From Welwitschia mirabilis (taxonomy: Eukaryota > Gnetophyta > Gnetopsida > Welwitschiales), in NCBI GenBank assembly GCA_051453625.1, contig JBOZIK010000001.1, positions 116,529,755 through 116,593,754 of the forward strand: a stretch of 64,000 nt of DNA, written 5' to 3'. Below the pieces are notes generated by a model. That model saw nothing but the letters and a program-made list of their open reading frames with translations. It was not told the origin of the DNA and did no database searches. This document shows, one piece after another, positions 1 to 13,376 of the stretch. The translations under genes and the position numbers were made by a program. Numbering within the stretch: position 1 is the stretch's first letter; each line of letters opens with the position of its first letter.

Positions 1-479
1 AAACTAAAAATCTCTATCTAATTATTTAAAAATATAAAAATAAAGAATGTAAAAATAAAGAATACTCACTTTTATTAAACTAGACTTATTAGATTATATT
101 TGAAAATTAATTTTATTAAATTTAAATTATTATAATCATGTATTATAGGATCAAAATATGAATACGAATAATGCCTAAATTTTGGAGTTGCTAAAATAAT
201 ATCCTACACTCAAATGATCATAAAATTTTATCTACTTAGAGTTTTTAAATGAATAGATACTTTCTAGAAAACTTGTTAAATTATCTACAGCTTATACTAC
301 TTGATCTTTATTCAAAACTACCTATTAATTCTAAAAAGTGAGACTTTCATCTTATTGTTTTTTTCTTGTAATTTTTGAAGTATTTTCATAAAATATATTT
401 TAAAAATTTATTAACCCTCATAAAAATTTTGTTTTAAAAATTTTAAATTCTTAACATGATTCTAAACTTACATAAAACA
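1..479. other. AT-rich DNA, nothing recognised
   Basis: Strongly AT-rich sequence with stop codons in all frames. I see no coding, RNA or transposon signal. It runs into an assembly gap (N) at 480-1423. Confidence 0.6.
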
Positions 480-1423
480 NNNNNNNNNNNNNNNNNNNNN
501 NNNNNNNNNNNNNNNNNNNNNNNNNNNNNNNNNNNNNNNNNNNNNNNNNNNNNNNNNNNNNNNNNNNNNNNNNNNNNNNNNNNNNNNNNNNNNNNNNNNN
601 NNNNNNNNNNNNNNNNNNNNNNNNNNNNNNNNNNNNNNNNNNNNNNNNNNNNNNNNNNNNNNNNNNNNNNNNNNNNNNNNNNNNNNNNNNNNNNNNNNNN
701 NNNNNNNNNNNNNNNNNNNNNNNNNNNNNNNNNNNNNNNNNNNNNNNNNNNNNNNNNNNNNNNNNNNNNNNNNNNNNNNNNNNNNNNNNNNNNNNNNNNN
801 NNNNNNNNNNNNNNNNNNNNNNNNNNNNNNNNNNNNNNNNNNNNNNNNNNNNNNNNNNNNNNNNNNNNNNNNNNNNNNNNNNNNNNNNNNNNNNNNNNNN
901 NNNNNNNNNNNNNNNNNNNNNNNNNNNNNNNNNNNNNNNNNNNNNNNNNNNNNNNNNNNNNNNNNNNNNNNNNNNNNNNNNNNNNNNNNNNNNNNNNNNN
1001 NNNNNNNNNNNNNNNNNNNNNNNNNNNNNNNNNNNNNNNNNNNNNNNNNNNNNNNNNNNNNNNNNNNNNNNNNNNNNNNNNNNNNNNNNNNNNNNNNNNN
1101 NNNNNNNNNNNNNNNNNNNNNNNNNNNNNNNNNNNNNNNNNNNNNNNNNNNNNNNNNNNNNNNNNNNNNNNNNNNNNNNNNNNNNNNNNNNNNNNNNNNN
1201 NNNNNNNNNNNNNNNNNNNNNNNNNNNNNNNNNNNNNNNNNNNNNNNNNNNNNNNNNNNNNNNNNNNNNNNNNNNNNNNNNNNNNNNNNNNNNNNNNNNN
1301 NNNNNNNNNNNNNNNNNNNNNNNNNNNNNNNNNNNNNNNNNNNNNNNNNNNNNNNNNNNNNNNNNNNNNNNNNNNNNNNNNNNNNNNNNNNNNNNNNNNN
1401 NNNNNNNNNNNNNNNNNNNNNNN
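480..1423. other. Assembly gap (944 N)
   Basis: A run of N. Apparent open frames crossing it are artefacts of undetermined bases. Other long N runs are 2425-3356, 29459-30258 and 55441-56313. Gaps of exactly 100 N lie at 5256-5355, 7163-7262, 14784-14883, 18897-18996, 37264-37363, 48234-48333 and 62877-62976. Gaps of 10 N lie at 12838-12847, 39157-39166 and 63310-63319. Runs of other sizes lie at 35975-36008 and 47118-47276. The fixed sizes suggest placeholders rather than measured lengths. Confidence 0.99.
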
Positions 1424-1919
1424 ATGAAAGGGAAAATATCCATTGGTAATCCCATTAACTATGCATGTAAAGAAGTCCCTAAAATCTCTCCCTCATCTTA
1501 GTCTCAAATAATATATTCATACTATAATCATATACATAGGCCTCATGCAAAACAAATAATAGAATGGAGCTAAATGTCTTATAAAAGAAGAACCTACTTG
1601 GAGGGAAACATATTGATAATTCTCGATGAATATTTGATAAAGTCATAAGCTCCAAAATCCTAGCTCTAATATCTAAGCTACAAGATCTAAGCTTCATACT
1701 CCAAACATCAAGATTCAAGTTCCAACTCCATGTCTAAGAGGATAAAAGATTGAGAAGAAATTTGAATAGCATAAACTTGCTCAAATAATGTTATCTTGAT
1801 AAGAATGTAGAGGGATCTACTTATAGATAAATGGTGTATTAAAATTGCTTAATCTAATTAGTTAAAGATCATCCACATCATTTTTCCCATAAGGTAAAGA
1901 AACCTATTTTGGTTGATAA
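1424..1919. other. AT-rich DNA, nothing recognised
   Basis: No protein, RNA or repeat signal was recognised. The longest open frame is under 80 codons and has no family resemblance. Confidence 0.5.
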
Positions 1920-1923
1920 TATT

Positions 1924-2190
1924 AATCAATGACAACTTGGATGGGCTTGTCTACAAGTAATATAGACACATGAATAACAAATGATAGGATTGATCAATGA
2001 CAAGTTGGATGAGCTTATGTTGAAGTAACATTGACATATGAATGGCAAATGATAAGATTGATCAATGACAAGTTGGATGAGCTTATGTAGAAGTTACATT
2101 AACATATGAATGATAAGTGGTATGATTAATTAATTAGAGGTTGTAAAATCCTATATAAGAAGTGAAAGTAATGTATGAATGATAAAAGGA
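1924..2190. repeat. 68-bp tandem repeat, about 3-4 copies
   Basis: The phrase tcaatgacaa(c/g)ttggatg recurs at 1926, 1994 and 2062, exactly 68 bases apart. In each copy it is followed by a matching gagctta, a trailing acat(a)tgaat and a gataa(g/a) block. Copies 2 and 3 are almost identical. Copy 1 is more diverged, and a fourth, badly decayed copy starts near 2130. The unit has no open frame that continues across copies, so this looks like non-coding minisatellite DNA. Confidence 0.85.
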
Positions 2191-3356
2191 ATCTTATTTA
2201 TGACTCAAGCATCTAATTAGAATGACAAATTTTCTATTAATTACATTTATCATTTTCTCGTGCTAGTTTCTTCTAAATCCTTCGTAGGCTCATAATAAAT
2301 CCAAAACATATTTAAAATAATGCATATGATGTAATGGAAGAACAAATGCATCAATTTTAAAATAGTCATATGACATAACAAGAAAAATAATATTTTATGT
2401 ATAAAGTACTTTAATAAATATAAANNNNNNNNNNNNNNNNNNNNNNNNNNNNNNNNNNNNNNNNNNNNNNNNNNNNNNNNNNNNNNNNNNNNNNNNNNNN
2501 NNNNNNNNNNNNNNNNNNNNNNNNNNNNNNNNNNNNNNNNNNNNNNNNNNNNNNNNNNNNNNNNNNNNNNNNNNNNNNNNNNNNNNNNNNNNNNNNNNNN
2601 NNNNNNNNNNNNNNNNNNNNNNNNNNNNNNNNNNNNNNNNNNNNNNNNNNNNNNNNNNNNNNNNNNNNNNNNNNNNNNNNNNNNNNNNNNNNNNNNNNNN
2701 NNNNNNNNNNNNNNNNNNNNNNNNNNNNNNNNNNNNNNNNNNNNNNNNNNNNNNNNNNNNNNNNNNNNNNNNNNNNNNNNNNNNNNNNNNNNNNNNNNNN
2801 NNNNNNNNNNNNNNNNNNNNNNNNNNNNNNNNNNNNNNNNNNNNNNNNNNNNNNNNNNNNNNNNNNNNNNNNNNNNNNNNNNNNNNNNNNNNNNNNNNNN
2901 NNNNNNNNNNNNNNNNNNNNNNNNNNNNNNNNNNNNNNNNNNNNNNNNNNNNNNNNNNNNNNNNNNNNNNNNNNNNNNNNNNNNNNNNNNNNNNNNNNNN
3001 NNNNNNNNNNNNNNNNNNNNNNNNNNNNNNNNNNNNNNNNNNNNNNNNNNNNNNNNNNNNNNNNNNNNNNNNNNNNNNNNNNNNNNNNNNNNNNNNNNNN
3101 NNNNNNNNNNNNNNNNNNNNNNNNNNNNNNNNNNNNNNNNNNNNNNNNNNNNNNNNNNNNNNNNNNNNNNNNNNNNNNNNNNNNNNNNNNNNNNNNNNNN
3201 NNNNNNNNNNNNNNNNNNNNNNNNNNNNNNNNNNNNNNNNNNNNNNNNNNNNNNNNNNNNNNNNNNNNNNNNNNNNNNNNNNNNNNNNNNNNNNNNNNNN
3301 NNNNNNNNNNNNNNNNNNNNNNNNNNNNNNNNNNNNNNNNNNNNNNNNNNNNNNNN

Positions 3357-5150
3357 ATATTAATAGTTGGATATCCTTTGCTTATTAATTTCTTTTCTTA
3401 TTGAAATTACTCAAAACTAAGAATAATTAATTAAGTAACCTTATAAGTACCTACAATTCAGAATATATATTTGACATAAGAAATATAACACATTATTAAT
3501 TGTAAAGCTACACATTGGTTTTCATAAGCCTTAAATTGAAAAAAAAAAAGATTTTTATTAAAATTTGATATGAAAATTTGATATTAAAATGTATTACATA
3601 ATTTAGAGAACCTCATGATCATATCATTAAGTTTACTAAGTAAAGGTTACAAAATGTGTGGTATAACAAGTTTCAACAAAAAGAAAAAAAAAGGTTTCCA
3701 TTTTATAAAAGATACTATTATCTTTATACAAAGATAAAGAAAAAGGTTGACATGATTAACCAAATCTTATATGCCTTTAGGAAAGTTTTAGGGATTTTAT
3801 AAAATATACAAAAAAGCTACTTTTATACTTTTTAGATGAATAATGATGATATTTAGAGATATATCTAAATGTTTGATTAATTTTAAGGAACTCTTTTTTT
3901 ATAATGTCTAGGCATGTTTAACTACTTGAAGCTTAGTAGAACTAGTCTTTAGCTACCTAGATAATCTCTCTAGATGAAAAACCAAGGTTCTCTTTTAAGT
4001 GAACAGACTACTTTTATAAAAGTTTTATCTATGAGTAGTGTGTATGTATATAATGAAATGTTTTAAATTGTCAAGATTAATTGTAAAAGGCATTGATAGT
4101 TTTCAACTACATTTATTTGCCATTGTAAATAAAATATAATCTGACCAAGCAGTTATAGAGTTAATCATTTAAGAGGTTTAACACTTATAGCATTGTATTG
4201 TTAAGAAAGATTATTTAGTAAGTTAAGAATTTACATAAGTAGTAAGGAAAAACACATTTAGATGTAAAGTGTTTAAAAGGTTGATTGATTATTACTAAAT
4301 AATTAAGAGGTTTTTAACACATATTAATAGAAACTTATGCCATTTTACCTCTATGCTATTCCTATCCCTTATTGATACTTACCTAGGTCATGTTACCTTC
4401 CATTAGAATGTTAAAAAAGGAATTGTAAGTCTCACTAGATTTTTTAACACCAAAAACTTACTAATGATAGATCTTATCTTTATTACTCTTAAGAGCAACA
4501 TGATCATTGATAATTGTTGGTTTTGGCATTATATCATTAAATGTCTTCATAAAGAAAAAGAATACTATGCATTTTATGAACATCAATTATCTAAAACAAT
4601 AATTATGGTGACCTAACCAAGCTCATCATATTAGTGAAGAGAAGTATTGCACTAATCATAAAGGAAGGTAAATCTTTCCCTTATGAATTCACATGATTAT
4701 TCATTACAAAGTCCAATAAAAGAGGCAAATAAAACAAGCACTTAACCAATAATGGCATCCTAAAATGCTTCATGCATTATAAAAGTGTCTCCTCTGTTTG
4801 ACAATAAAATAAGCTCTATAATGCAATTCATCTATAACAAATCTTGCATGCCATAATACTTCGAAATTAGAGTGGCCTTAAATAGTTTATACATGAATCC
4901 TATGTTGGATAAATAAGCAAGAAGAATAGAAAAAAGCTCAAAAAAAGTAGCTAAAAAAGAGAACCCTACAACAACATCTTTATTCTTAAGTGTTATTATC
5001 ATATCCCATATTTTGTAAACCTTATTTTCTTAAATTTTAAGTATATTAAGATTTTAGTTAAATAATTAATTATCCTTATTTAAAGGCCTTGTCAAAAATA
5101 AGATGGCATTTTAAATTAACCTTAGTTTGTAATTTTTATAATTTACCATG
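3357..5150. other. AT-rich DNA, nothing recognised
   Basis: No open frame of note and no transposon motif was recognised in this 1.8-kb stretch between gaps. It is probably decayed repeat or intergenic DNA. Confidence 0.5.
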
Positions 5151-5151
5151 C

Positions 5152-5461
5152 AAATGATAAAAATTATGTTAGAAAGGTTTTTATGAGAAAAGCTATCCAA
5201 ACATTTAAAATTAGGTGATCCCATTATGTAAGAAACTAAAATAACACGATAAAACNNNNNNNNNNNNNNNNNNNNNNNNNNNNNNNNNNNNNNNNNNNNN
5301 NNNNNNNNNNNNNNNNNNNNNNNNNNNNNNNNNNNNNNNNNNNNNNNNNNNNNNNTGAAAATGATAAAAATTATGTTAGAAAGGTTTTTATGAGAAAAGC
5401 TATCCAAACAATTAAAATTAGGTGATCCCATTATGTAAGAAATTAAAATAACATGATAAAA
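5152..5461. repeat. About 105-bp direct repeat on both sides of a 100-N gap
   Basis: The segment 5152-5255 recurs at 5359-5461 with only a few substitutions. The 100-N gap (5256-5355) lies between the two copies, which start 207 bases apart. Either this is a tandem duplication that broke the assembly, or two overlapping contig ends were placed side by side. The open frame that spans it on the minus strand is made of the repeat and N and is not a gene. Confidence 0.85.
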
Positions 5462-7162
5462 CAAATAAATTAAAAATTTCAAGAGGACATAATAATATAA
5501 TCTACATCTTATTTACTCATTTAAATTCTTGATAAATGTGATAGGTGTACTATATTATAAACAACCATTTTCTTCCTTGTGTTATGTGATTGATAGATTT
5601 TATGCATTTTTAAATAAATGAGCATTTGAATAAGTACATGCACTCTTACTATAAAAAAAAATGATAAATTCGTAGATTTACTCTACCATGACTTTTATGT
5701 TCTTGAGATGTGTAATGGTACTTGATTTAGAGCATACTCATTATTTTATTCATTGGAATTGAATAGTTTATCTCATTATGCCACATGACAATTTTGAGAT
5801 TTACGCATGTATTTTCTTAATGCGTATCTTGGATGAATCAAAATTACTTATGAGCCTATGAAGGATTAAAAAGGAGACAACATGAGGAAATGAGGTATGT
5901 AATTAATCTTAGTAATTAAAGCAAGAAGATTATTCATCCTAGTTATGTGCATAAGTCATAAATATGATCTCTTTTTATACTCTAATGTCACTTATTACTC
6001 ATCCTACTTATTAATGCTAAATTATATGATCTTTTGATTTTGAGCTATGTACCTTTGTTTATCTATATATACAGATCCTTTCCTCTCTTATAAAAGGAGA
6101 TTGTTTTCTTTTTTTTCATAAAAGTGCTTTTTCTTATTTCCTTTCTCTTTATTTTATACTCTTGCTCGAGGAGTTTGGATCTTGAAAGCCTAGAGCTAAG
6201 GAACTCATGAGCTTGGATTTTTATCAGTCTTCAATTATTAAGAACTTACTCATCTTCCCAAGTAAGCTCTTTACTCTTATTGTCCATATGACCTATTTTT
6301 AAGATTCCAGTGAAATGATGTGATATTGCATTAAGAAATTATTTATTATTTTTATGAAATTATATTATAAAATATTATTCCTTCCTATTGACACTTACCA
6401 AGATGCTAGGGAGATATGAGGGGCCTCTTATGCTTAGTGATGGAGGTTATTAATGGATGAATATGGCTAGGTAACTAGGCGGTTAACTATTTGGAGAGGG
6501 GGGAAAAGGAGTTTTGGATACCCATGTTTATTTTAATATTATATTTTAATCTATTATGCATTAGGTTCATATTATTAGGCGAAAAGTCTAATCCTTAAAA
6601 AAAACAAAATAAAAGGAAAAAAAAGAAAAAAACCTCTTTAGGCTAGTACTCTTTCATAGAAATACTAAGGCTCATAGTAAATGGCTCTTTTTGAATTGAT
6701 CTTTCTTTTTTTTTAACAATGATTTGAATTAGTAACTTAGTTAAGATATTCTACAAGTAATTAGGTAATATATCCATTATTTTACTGATCTAAGTTATTA
6801 ATTAACTAGTTGTAGAAACCTTATCATATTTTTGTTATAGTAAATATTAAATTTCCATAATAGAGGCACAGGGTAAAACTATTTTATCTTATTAATTAGT
6901 GGGTATAAATTAGTAAAAAAATTTTTAAAATTCTACAATTCTGTTATGAATGTGAAAATGTTAAAATAGTAATTTTTTCTGATGGGTAATTATTTTTAAA
7001 AAATTTATTTATTAAAATACATTAGAACATAAATGCAAAAAATAGTAAATAAGTAATTTATGTTTCTGAAACTATCTATTAAGGTATCTACAAACTTGAG
7101 TACCCTAAGTCATAGGAAATTGAGTAAGGCTTGTAAAACATCTTGAATCATTCAAAAACACA
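5462..7162. other. AT-rich DNA, nothing recognised
   Basis: No coding signal. Short homopolymer-rich stretches occur near 6090-6120 and 6595-6630. The 100-N gap at 7163-7262 follows; its two edges do not obviously repeat each other, unlike most other 100-N gaps here. Confidence 0.5.
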
Positions 7163-7262
7163 NNNNNNNNNNNNNNNNNNNNNNNNNNNNNNNNNNNNNN
7201 NNNNNNNNNNNNNNNNNNNNNNNNNNNNNNNNNNNNNNNNNNNNNNNNNNNNNNNNNNNNNN

Positions 7263-10023
7263 TATTATGATTCTATACAGATAATTAAGATTAGCTAATC
7301 AAAATTTACAAAAAATATTACTAACTAGAAAGTTAAAAAAAGAAAGCAAAAGAAAAGGGGGTTGAGAATTTTTTTTTGTTTGAAACTTTATTTGAAAACG
7401 TGAGAAGCAAGAAAGCTCTAAGTGTTCATCCAATTTATCCTTCAGCAATTCCTCACTTAACCATAGACTACATCATCCTAAATAAACTTCAGAATATCAA
7501 GTATAAAGGCTCGAATCATGGTGATATAATATTATTCACCATATGAATATTGGTGAATTTAAATTTGATACTCACTGATTCTTTACATCCTAGTAATAAA
7601 AATGGAAAGTATGAACTTAAAGTGCATAAGATCCATGAAATTACTAAGAGTTAGATTAATTTGAATTTACTTAGTTAACCAAATAAAACTTTATAATACA
7701 TTATTACTTAAGAATTCCTAGGACAAAATGAATTGAAACTGATAATTGAAAAAATAACTCTTTAGTATCAAATAAAAAATAGACACATTACATCAAAGAT
7801 GAAGAAAGATGAAAGAACTCCTCAATCTATTCTCAAAATCATTCACTTCTAAAGAATTGCTTATAGGTCCATCATGACTTGACACTCGAAGGTTCTATAT
7901 TTTCCAAATTGAGGATGATTGCAGGGAAGGGCTTAAGGCCTTTTTATAGGCAAAAATAGGGTGGGAGCTGGTAATAAGCATTTGGCTTATAACTTTAGGT
8001 GAGCAGTTACATAATGATGTCATTAGTTAGGGTATTTCATCATCTTTTATTAGGTGAAGATACTTATAACAAGTCAACCACTTAGCTCTTAGATGCTACT
8101 AGTACTACCAACTGCTATGGTTGCCATGTGTTTCAACCATCATCCTACTCAACAATGCCATATGTCACTACTGCATGTTATTATCATCACCACCACATAT
8201 TATCAGGAATGCTAGTTACTTCTAGTGTGAAATTCAATTAAGTTCATAACTGTATTTAATCTAATTTTGCATGATAATTCAAGAACATGGGAATGGAGGT
8301 GTTTTACTCAGAAAGACTATGTTTTCATGCCAAAATTGACATTCTAAGAAAGTATGATTGATCAATTTAACATAGGAAAAGACACTTAACTTATCAGTTT
8401 ATCATAAAATGATGTCTTTCATTCTTTTCATCATGTTTTCATGATATTATGAGTTTCCCACTAACATTAGTAAGTATATTGTTGTCTTCTAAAAAACATG
8501 CAAAAAGATGAAATAAATCTAGCAAACAACACCAATGCCATCAACCAAGACTACTAGTGCCATTGGCCTTCTAAGGGAACATAGCAAAAATCTCATGTTC
8601 ATGCACTTATTTGGAAAATTAATCTTTGTTCAGTTATGGGCTCAGTCTGATAAAAATCAAATTTAATCTTTAATTCTAGTGACACATGGTAGAAGTACAA
8701 ATTCACATGTCATAGTGACATGTGGTACAATGAGATGATCAAGGTGAAGATACATGACATCGCATCCATTAGCAGCATCATCAGTAGTTAAAGAACATGT
8801 TATTGTCATGCTTACACTTGAATACGAAGGAATCTTCTTTATGATTACATACCAAAATTTTGTAACTTTCTTCTTAAGTAACCATCCATTGTAATACCTC
8901 TTTTGTGTAAATGCCCACCAAATGTATAAGACGACGCCTGACATAATCATGGTGATGCCCCTTCAAGCCTTCCTTCATTTATACAAGGACCTTAGTGCCT
9001 TACTATAAACATCTTTGATTGGCTAACTTGGAAAGACTTAGAGGCTTGGACATCATGGTGCTTTAATAATAGTTTTTGGGGGAAGAATACTTAAGGCTAG
9101 TTTAGAAGTTGTTCTTCTTCTTCTCCCTCAGTGATGTAATGTATTTCTTTTAGTTTTAATAAAGAAATGGTTTAAAATTTTGTAATTGTTAATGCATAGT
9201 TTTATTTGGTATTAAGAATATTTAGGTAGAACTAGTTCTTAAAATAAGCTCCTTTTTTTAATTGTTAATGATTAAAAAATGGTATTAGCAATCTTTGCAT
9301 GAGCTTATTTAATGATTAAGTTCTTTTAAATCATGTGAGTTTAAAGTTACTTTTGTGATTTATAGTTCCCATTGTTTAACAGATCTTGTGCACTTAGGTT
9401 TATAATTTTCATGATAATAAATGGTTGTGAAGTATCGAGAGGATTTGATAACTCATCAACACTTATGTAATGGATGAGATTATGCCTCCACACTGAGCCT
9501 TAATGACGTGATGGTTTAGTACATGTTTTAGGATGCAGGAATCATTAGAACAAAGGTGGAGTGAGGGATGAATCGATTACACCTTTGGAGCATTCTACTC
9601 TCTTACGTCATTAACTAAAGATCATTTCTTTCTTAAACTTATAATTTTATTTTGTTTAAGTTTTCATTGCATGTAGAATTAATCTTGTATCTTTTGATTA
9701 ATTTACTTCCTACATTTTTGTGGAATAATGATACTAAGTGTTTCACTTAGTTTAAATTTAGATTACTATTGTACTTCGATCAAACTAGTTGCAGTGCATG
9801 ATCTAAATGGCAATACCAATGTTTTAGCTTGAATAATTGTCATATTTTACAAAGTTCCTCAAGTTTGCATACATAACCTGAAAATGTCATGAAGAAATAA
9901 TAAATCCATATTTACTATAGAAAATTAATAGAAGTCATGTTTTTACGATAAAATCAATTATATTAATGTCTTTTACTAAGATAATTTAGTTATTTAACTT
10001 TGATCAAAATGTCAATTTTTACA
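7263..10023 (-). repeat. Gypsy LTR-like repeat, copy 1 (probable 3' LTR of the outer element)
   Basis: Two blocks of this segment match 22.27-23.53 kb in order and orientation: 7290-8320 (from gctaatcaaaatttac) and 9795-10023 (ending near gtcaatttttaca). The match is patchy but unmistakable, with phrases such as tttgtttgaaact, cctcactt and gttttagcttgaataat in both. The other copy abuts a gypsy-type primer-binding site on the minus strand, so this copy is most simply the 3' LTR of the same minus-strand element, with other elements nested between. The left edge lies in or near the 100-N gap. About 1.47 kb (8320-9795) is absent from the second copy. Confidence 0.6.
8320..9795. other. 1.47-kb segment present in LTR copy 1 only
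   Basis: Copy 2 of the repeat runs from ctcagaaggac directly into the gcagtg phrase near 23310. Copy 1 has about 1.47 kb between the equivalent points. I see no inverted ends, poly-A or convincing target duplication, so insertion here and deletion in copy 2 are both possible. No gene was recognised; the longest open frame (8663-8950, minus) resembles no family. Confidence 0.5.
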
Positions 10024-12183
10024 TGTTAATACATCCACTAACCAGACTTTTGCTAGACCCTTAGCAAAAGTCGATAATAAATTGTTTAAACATGGAAAAA
10101 TTATCTAAGTCAAAGTGCTTAAGTATGAAAATGATATAACTTTGAAAAATATTATGACTAATTTTCTACAGTTAAGGCATTTAAATAAAAAATTTAGTAA
10201 AAAACAAGATAAAAACCAAATTTCATAAATTACCCCCTAATCAAAACTAAACTTTTTCTTCAAAGTTTTGTGATGGAAAGTGTTTAAATCATTTGAGAAC
10301 ATAACCTTTGAAAAATCTTAACAAGTCATTTTATTAAAAGTAATACAAAGCTATGTAACTAAGCCATAAAAAAGGAAAAACAAACTAATACAAAGCAACT
10401 ATGCTAAGTGAAAATTTAATCCATAACAATGGTTTGTTCCTTATGATTTATTCATCATGAAATGGGGGTGAAGTGAAATGGTGATGAAGATGGAAAATGA
10501 GAATGTATCAAATGACTAAACTATAAAACCAATTAATAAATAAACAAACCTATCTAAGATAATAACCCTTATTATGTTTTTTTTAAGTGGATCTTAAAAT
10601 CAACTAATCATAGTCTCAACTAAGTAACTTATACAAATTCAAAAATCATAGCAAATCTTGAATATGAAAGTTAAAAGATGACAGATCACAAAAGCCTCTA
10701 ATTCCAACCTTTTCCTTTTCTTTGTTTTTCGTTTCTACTAGCGTATATTTTCTTAGTTTAAGTGTTTGAATCACATAATGTTATAAAATTTTCTTCTAAT
10801 AGAGTTAAACATGTTGTTTCATGAAGAAATTAGTGCTACAATACTAGCAAGTGTTTATAATCCCAATGTAGTTAATTATGATCATAATTAGGTCATATGA
10901 GCTACATTACTAGTGAGCATACATAGCCTAATGCAGTTAACTAAATCCAATTAAGTAATTAATGAGATATGTGTTTAAAGAAGAAAATTTTTTCTTTTCT
11001 TTTCTTCTTCTTCTCATATTCATTTTGTATGCACATGTAGATGGGTCATTAGCTCATTATCCTAATCAAGACTAACCTTGTCCCCATAAAAAGCTTTAGA
11101 CATAGGAAACATAATATGAAGGTGGATTCCACATTTTTAGGTATGATTTAATAAAGTTAAAGACTTTAAGCAAATGAAATTTTAACAATCACATTCAGAA
11201 TAAGCATAAATCTTCCTTAAAAACACATAAGTGAATTTAATTGTAACTATTACTTAAGTGATAATGAGATTACTTATTATTAATTAAAAACCATTTAACT
11301 TGGATCTATAAGTCTCAAGAACTCATAGATAAATGGCCAAAGAGGGTGGTTTATGGGTTTAATGGATTTATTAGGAAATGGAAGAGAAGAATGGAGAAGC
11401 TTAAGGGGATGAAATTTGGGGATTCCTAAGTGAAAGGGTTTAAGGTCATTATTGTAAAGAGGATAGTGCTTACGAGGTTTTAGGTAAGAGAGACCATCAA
11501 GCACATATGTTTTTAAGGTTTTTATTTTTTTATCAAAAGAAATATAGCCTTTATATATATATCCTAAAAGAAGAATCTAACCTAAAAGCTAAAAATTCTC
11601 TAAGGTGGTCAAGAGTGGGGAAGCAACTATCAGATGATTCAAAACTTTGTGAATTGTAATATTCTAGTTTTTAATCCAAAACTATGAATGTTACTTAATG
11701 CGATGTTTTCAACATTCCTCATCATGACTATGTACTAAATTAAAAATTTATCATGTTTTAATCAAAATCTTGATCTAATATCAAAATATGATTATAAATA
11801 GATAATTAAAACATGGTAGTAGCATGATGAAGACTAGTTTCATAGACTAATATAAGAGTTTCAATATTTACATAACATTCATAGAAAATTTACAATCATA
11901 GTACTCTTTCACATGTTACAAATGTAAGTACATAAAGCATGAAATAAGTAGAAAAAGTATCCCAAGCCATTAGCAACAAGCACTTCTTTCTTAATGACTA
12001 GAATCCATGCCAGTATGTGAACCTACACATATACTATGGTATGAGAATTGTGAAATCATCACAATTTCGAGTTTAGTCCATGACAACGAATGGTCAAAAA
12101 TAGGGTTCCCAAGAGCAAGAAAGGAATAGACAAGATACTTAAGTTATGATCAAGACTCCATTTTAAATTAATCTTCCTTTACT
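10024..12183. other. Non-coding retroelement-derived DNA, mostly unassigned
   Basis: This lies between LTR copy 1 of the outer element and the recognisable part of the inner LTR copy A. Under the nesting model the left part would be the 3' interior of the outer element and the right part (roughly from 11640) the beginning of inner LTR A. No pol motif could be read here. The left edge of LTR A cannot be fixed because its sister copy is cut by a gap at the homologous position. Confidence 0.35.
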
Positions 12184-13339
12184 ATTACTCCATAATAGAT
12201 TTCAATAATCCAGTTGCATACAATCTAGAAGGGACAAATGATAAATTGGTCACATTTTCCCTATTCATCTTGGAAGTTCAGTTTTATGAACTTGAGGCTT
12301 CCTTTAGAGAGTATCACTTCGTAAAGTCTAAACAACTGGTTACCCTAGTCAATTTTAGTTTCTTTATTTAAAAATTATTAGTCATGATTGATAACCGAAA
12401 CAAGTCAAATCAATAACTCGTCACAAGACTTAAACAAGATGGGAAGAGTTGTGATATAAGTACGTAAGGCAACACTAACATGAGGCATATGTAGTCTAAA
12501 TAGATCATGCAAACTTCATCGATATGCAAGAAAAACCTTTCAATAATGTTACAAATATTAAGATCATTAAAAAATAAAGAATATTTGAGATGTAAAAGAT
12601 ATAGATCATGCAAGAAAATATAAGAAAAACCAAGAATCATATAAGAATGAAATGAAAACCATAAGATCCATACAAGAAAGGAAACGAAAATCATAAAACC
12701 ATATGAGAATGAAATGAAATAACATAAGAACCATATAAGAATAAGATAAAAGACTATAAAAACCATACCCATATTAAAATGAAAATTTGAGAACTCTTGA
12801 AGATTCCGAGGCTCAAAGGTTTGAAGGCTTATCCAAGNNNNNNNNNNAGGAGGGTTCTATTTATAACAGAGATTTGGTGGAATGCGAAGGGTCACAAGAA
12901 TATGAAGAGAAAACATCATAAATAAGGCTAGTCAAGATGGTGAAAGTTGATAAAGATTCCGTGACGATCCTTATTCCATTCCGCCAGGTCACTAGGTGCA
13001 TTAATATCATAAAAATAAATGGGAATGCTTTTCATGAAATAACAAGTAATTTCCAAAAATCATATTTAAACTATTTTCTAGATATAAGTACAACAGTTCA
13101 AAAATTTTAACCATAAAAATCATAATTAAATCATAAGAATTTTCAACAAGGGCAAAATTATGACTACTAAAAAATGTAGGGTATTATTGCATAAAATTTT
13201 CACAATCAAATTACACAAATGAAAATCAGAAAGTAAATACATGCAATAATTAAACTAGCTTGAGGACTTTATAATGATAAAATTATTTTAATTAAATTTT
13301 TAAGCTAAATATTTGGACTTGAAAAATTTGGACATGATA
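12184..13339 (-). repeat. Inner gypsy LTR, copy A (3' LTR side)
   Basis: This segment matches 18997-20166 (copy C) throughout and 17857-18693 (copy B) in its right part. Shared phrases include attactccataatagattt, ggtgcattaatatcataaa and the right-hand end gacatgata. It is older or more diverged than B and C. Just beyond its right edge, on the minus strand, lies a purine-rich tract of the kind that precedes a 3' LTR, so this is read as the 3' LTR of a minus-strand Ty3/gypsy element. The true left end is further left but not determinable. A 10-N gap lies at 12838-12847. Confidence 0.65.
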
Positions 13340-13376
13340 TTTCTCCACCCCTTAAAAATTTTTGTCCTCTAAACTT
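13340..13376 (-). other. Polypurine tract and 3' end of gypsy interior
   Basis: On the minus strand this reads agaggacaaaaatttttaag, then gggtggagaaa directly before the LTR edge. Plant chromovirus-type gypsy elements typically have a similar 'gaggacgaaa...aaggggggag' sequence between the pol stop codon and the 3' LTR. The match in content and position sets both the orientation and the LTR boundary. Confidence 0.65.

Noticed and set aside
451-1455. Open frames of 290-345 codons at 451-1455, 29391-30357 and 55338-56375
   Set aside because: They consist almost entirely of N and are not evidence of genes.
8663-8950. 95-codon minus-strand open frame
   Set aside because: No family resemblance, biased composition, and it lies within a decayed repeat segment.
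12410-12772. 120-codon minus-strand frame rich in Phe, Tyr and Leu
   Set aside because: It lies inside a gypsy LTR copy and results from A-rich sequence on the other strand. It looks like a membrane protein only through composition.
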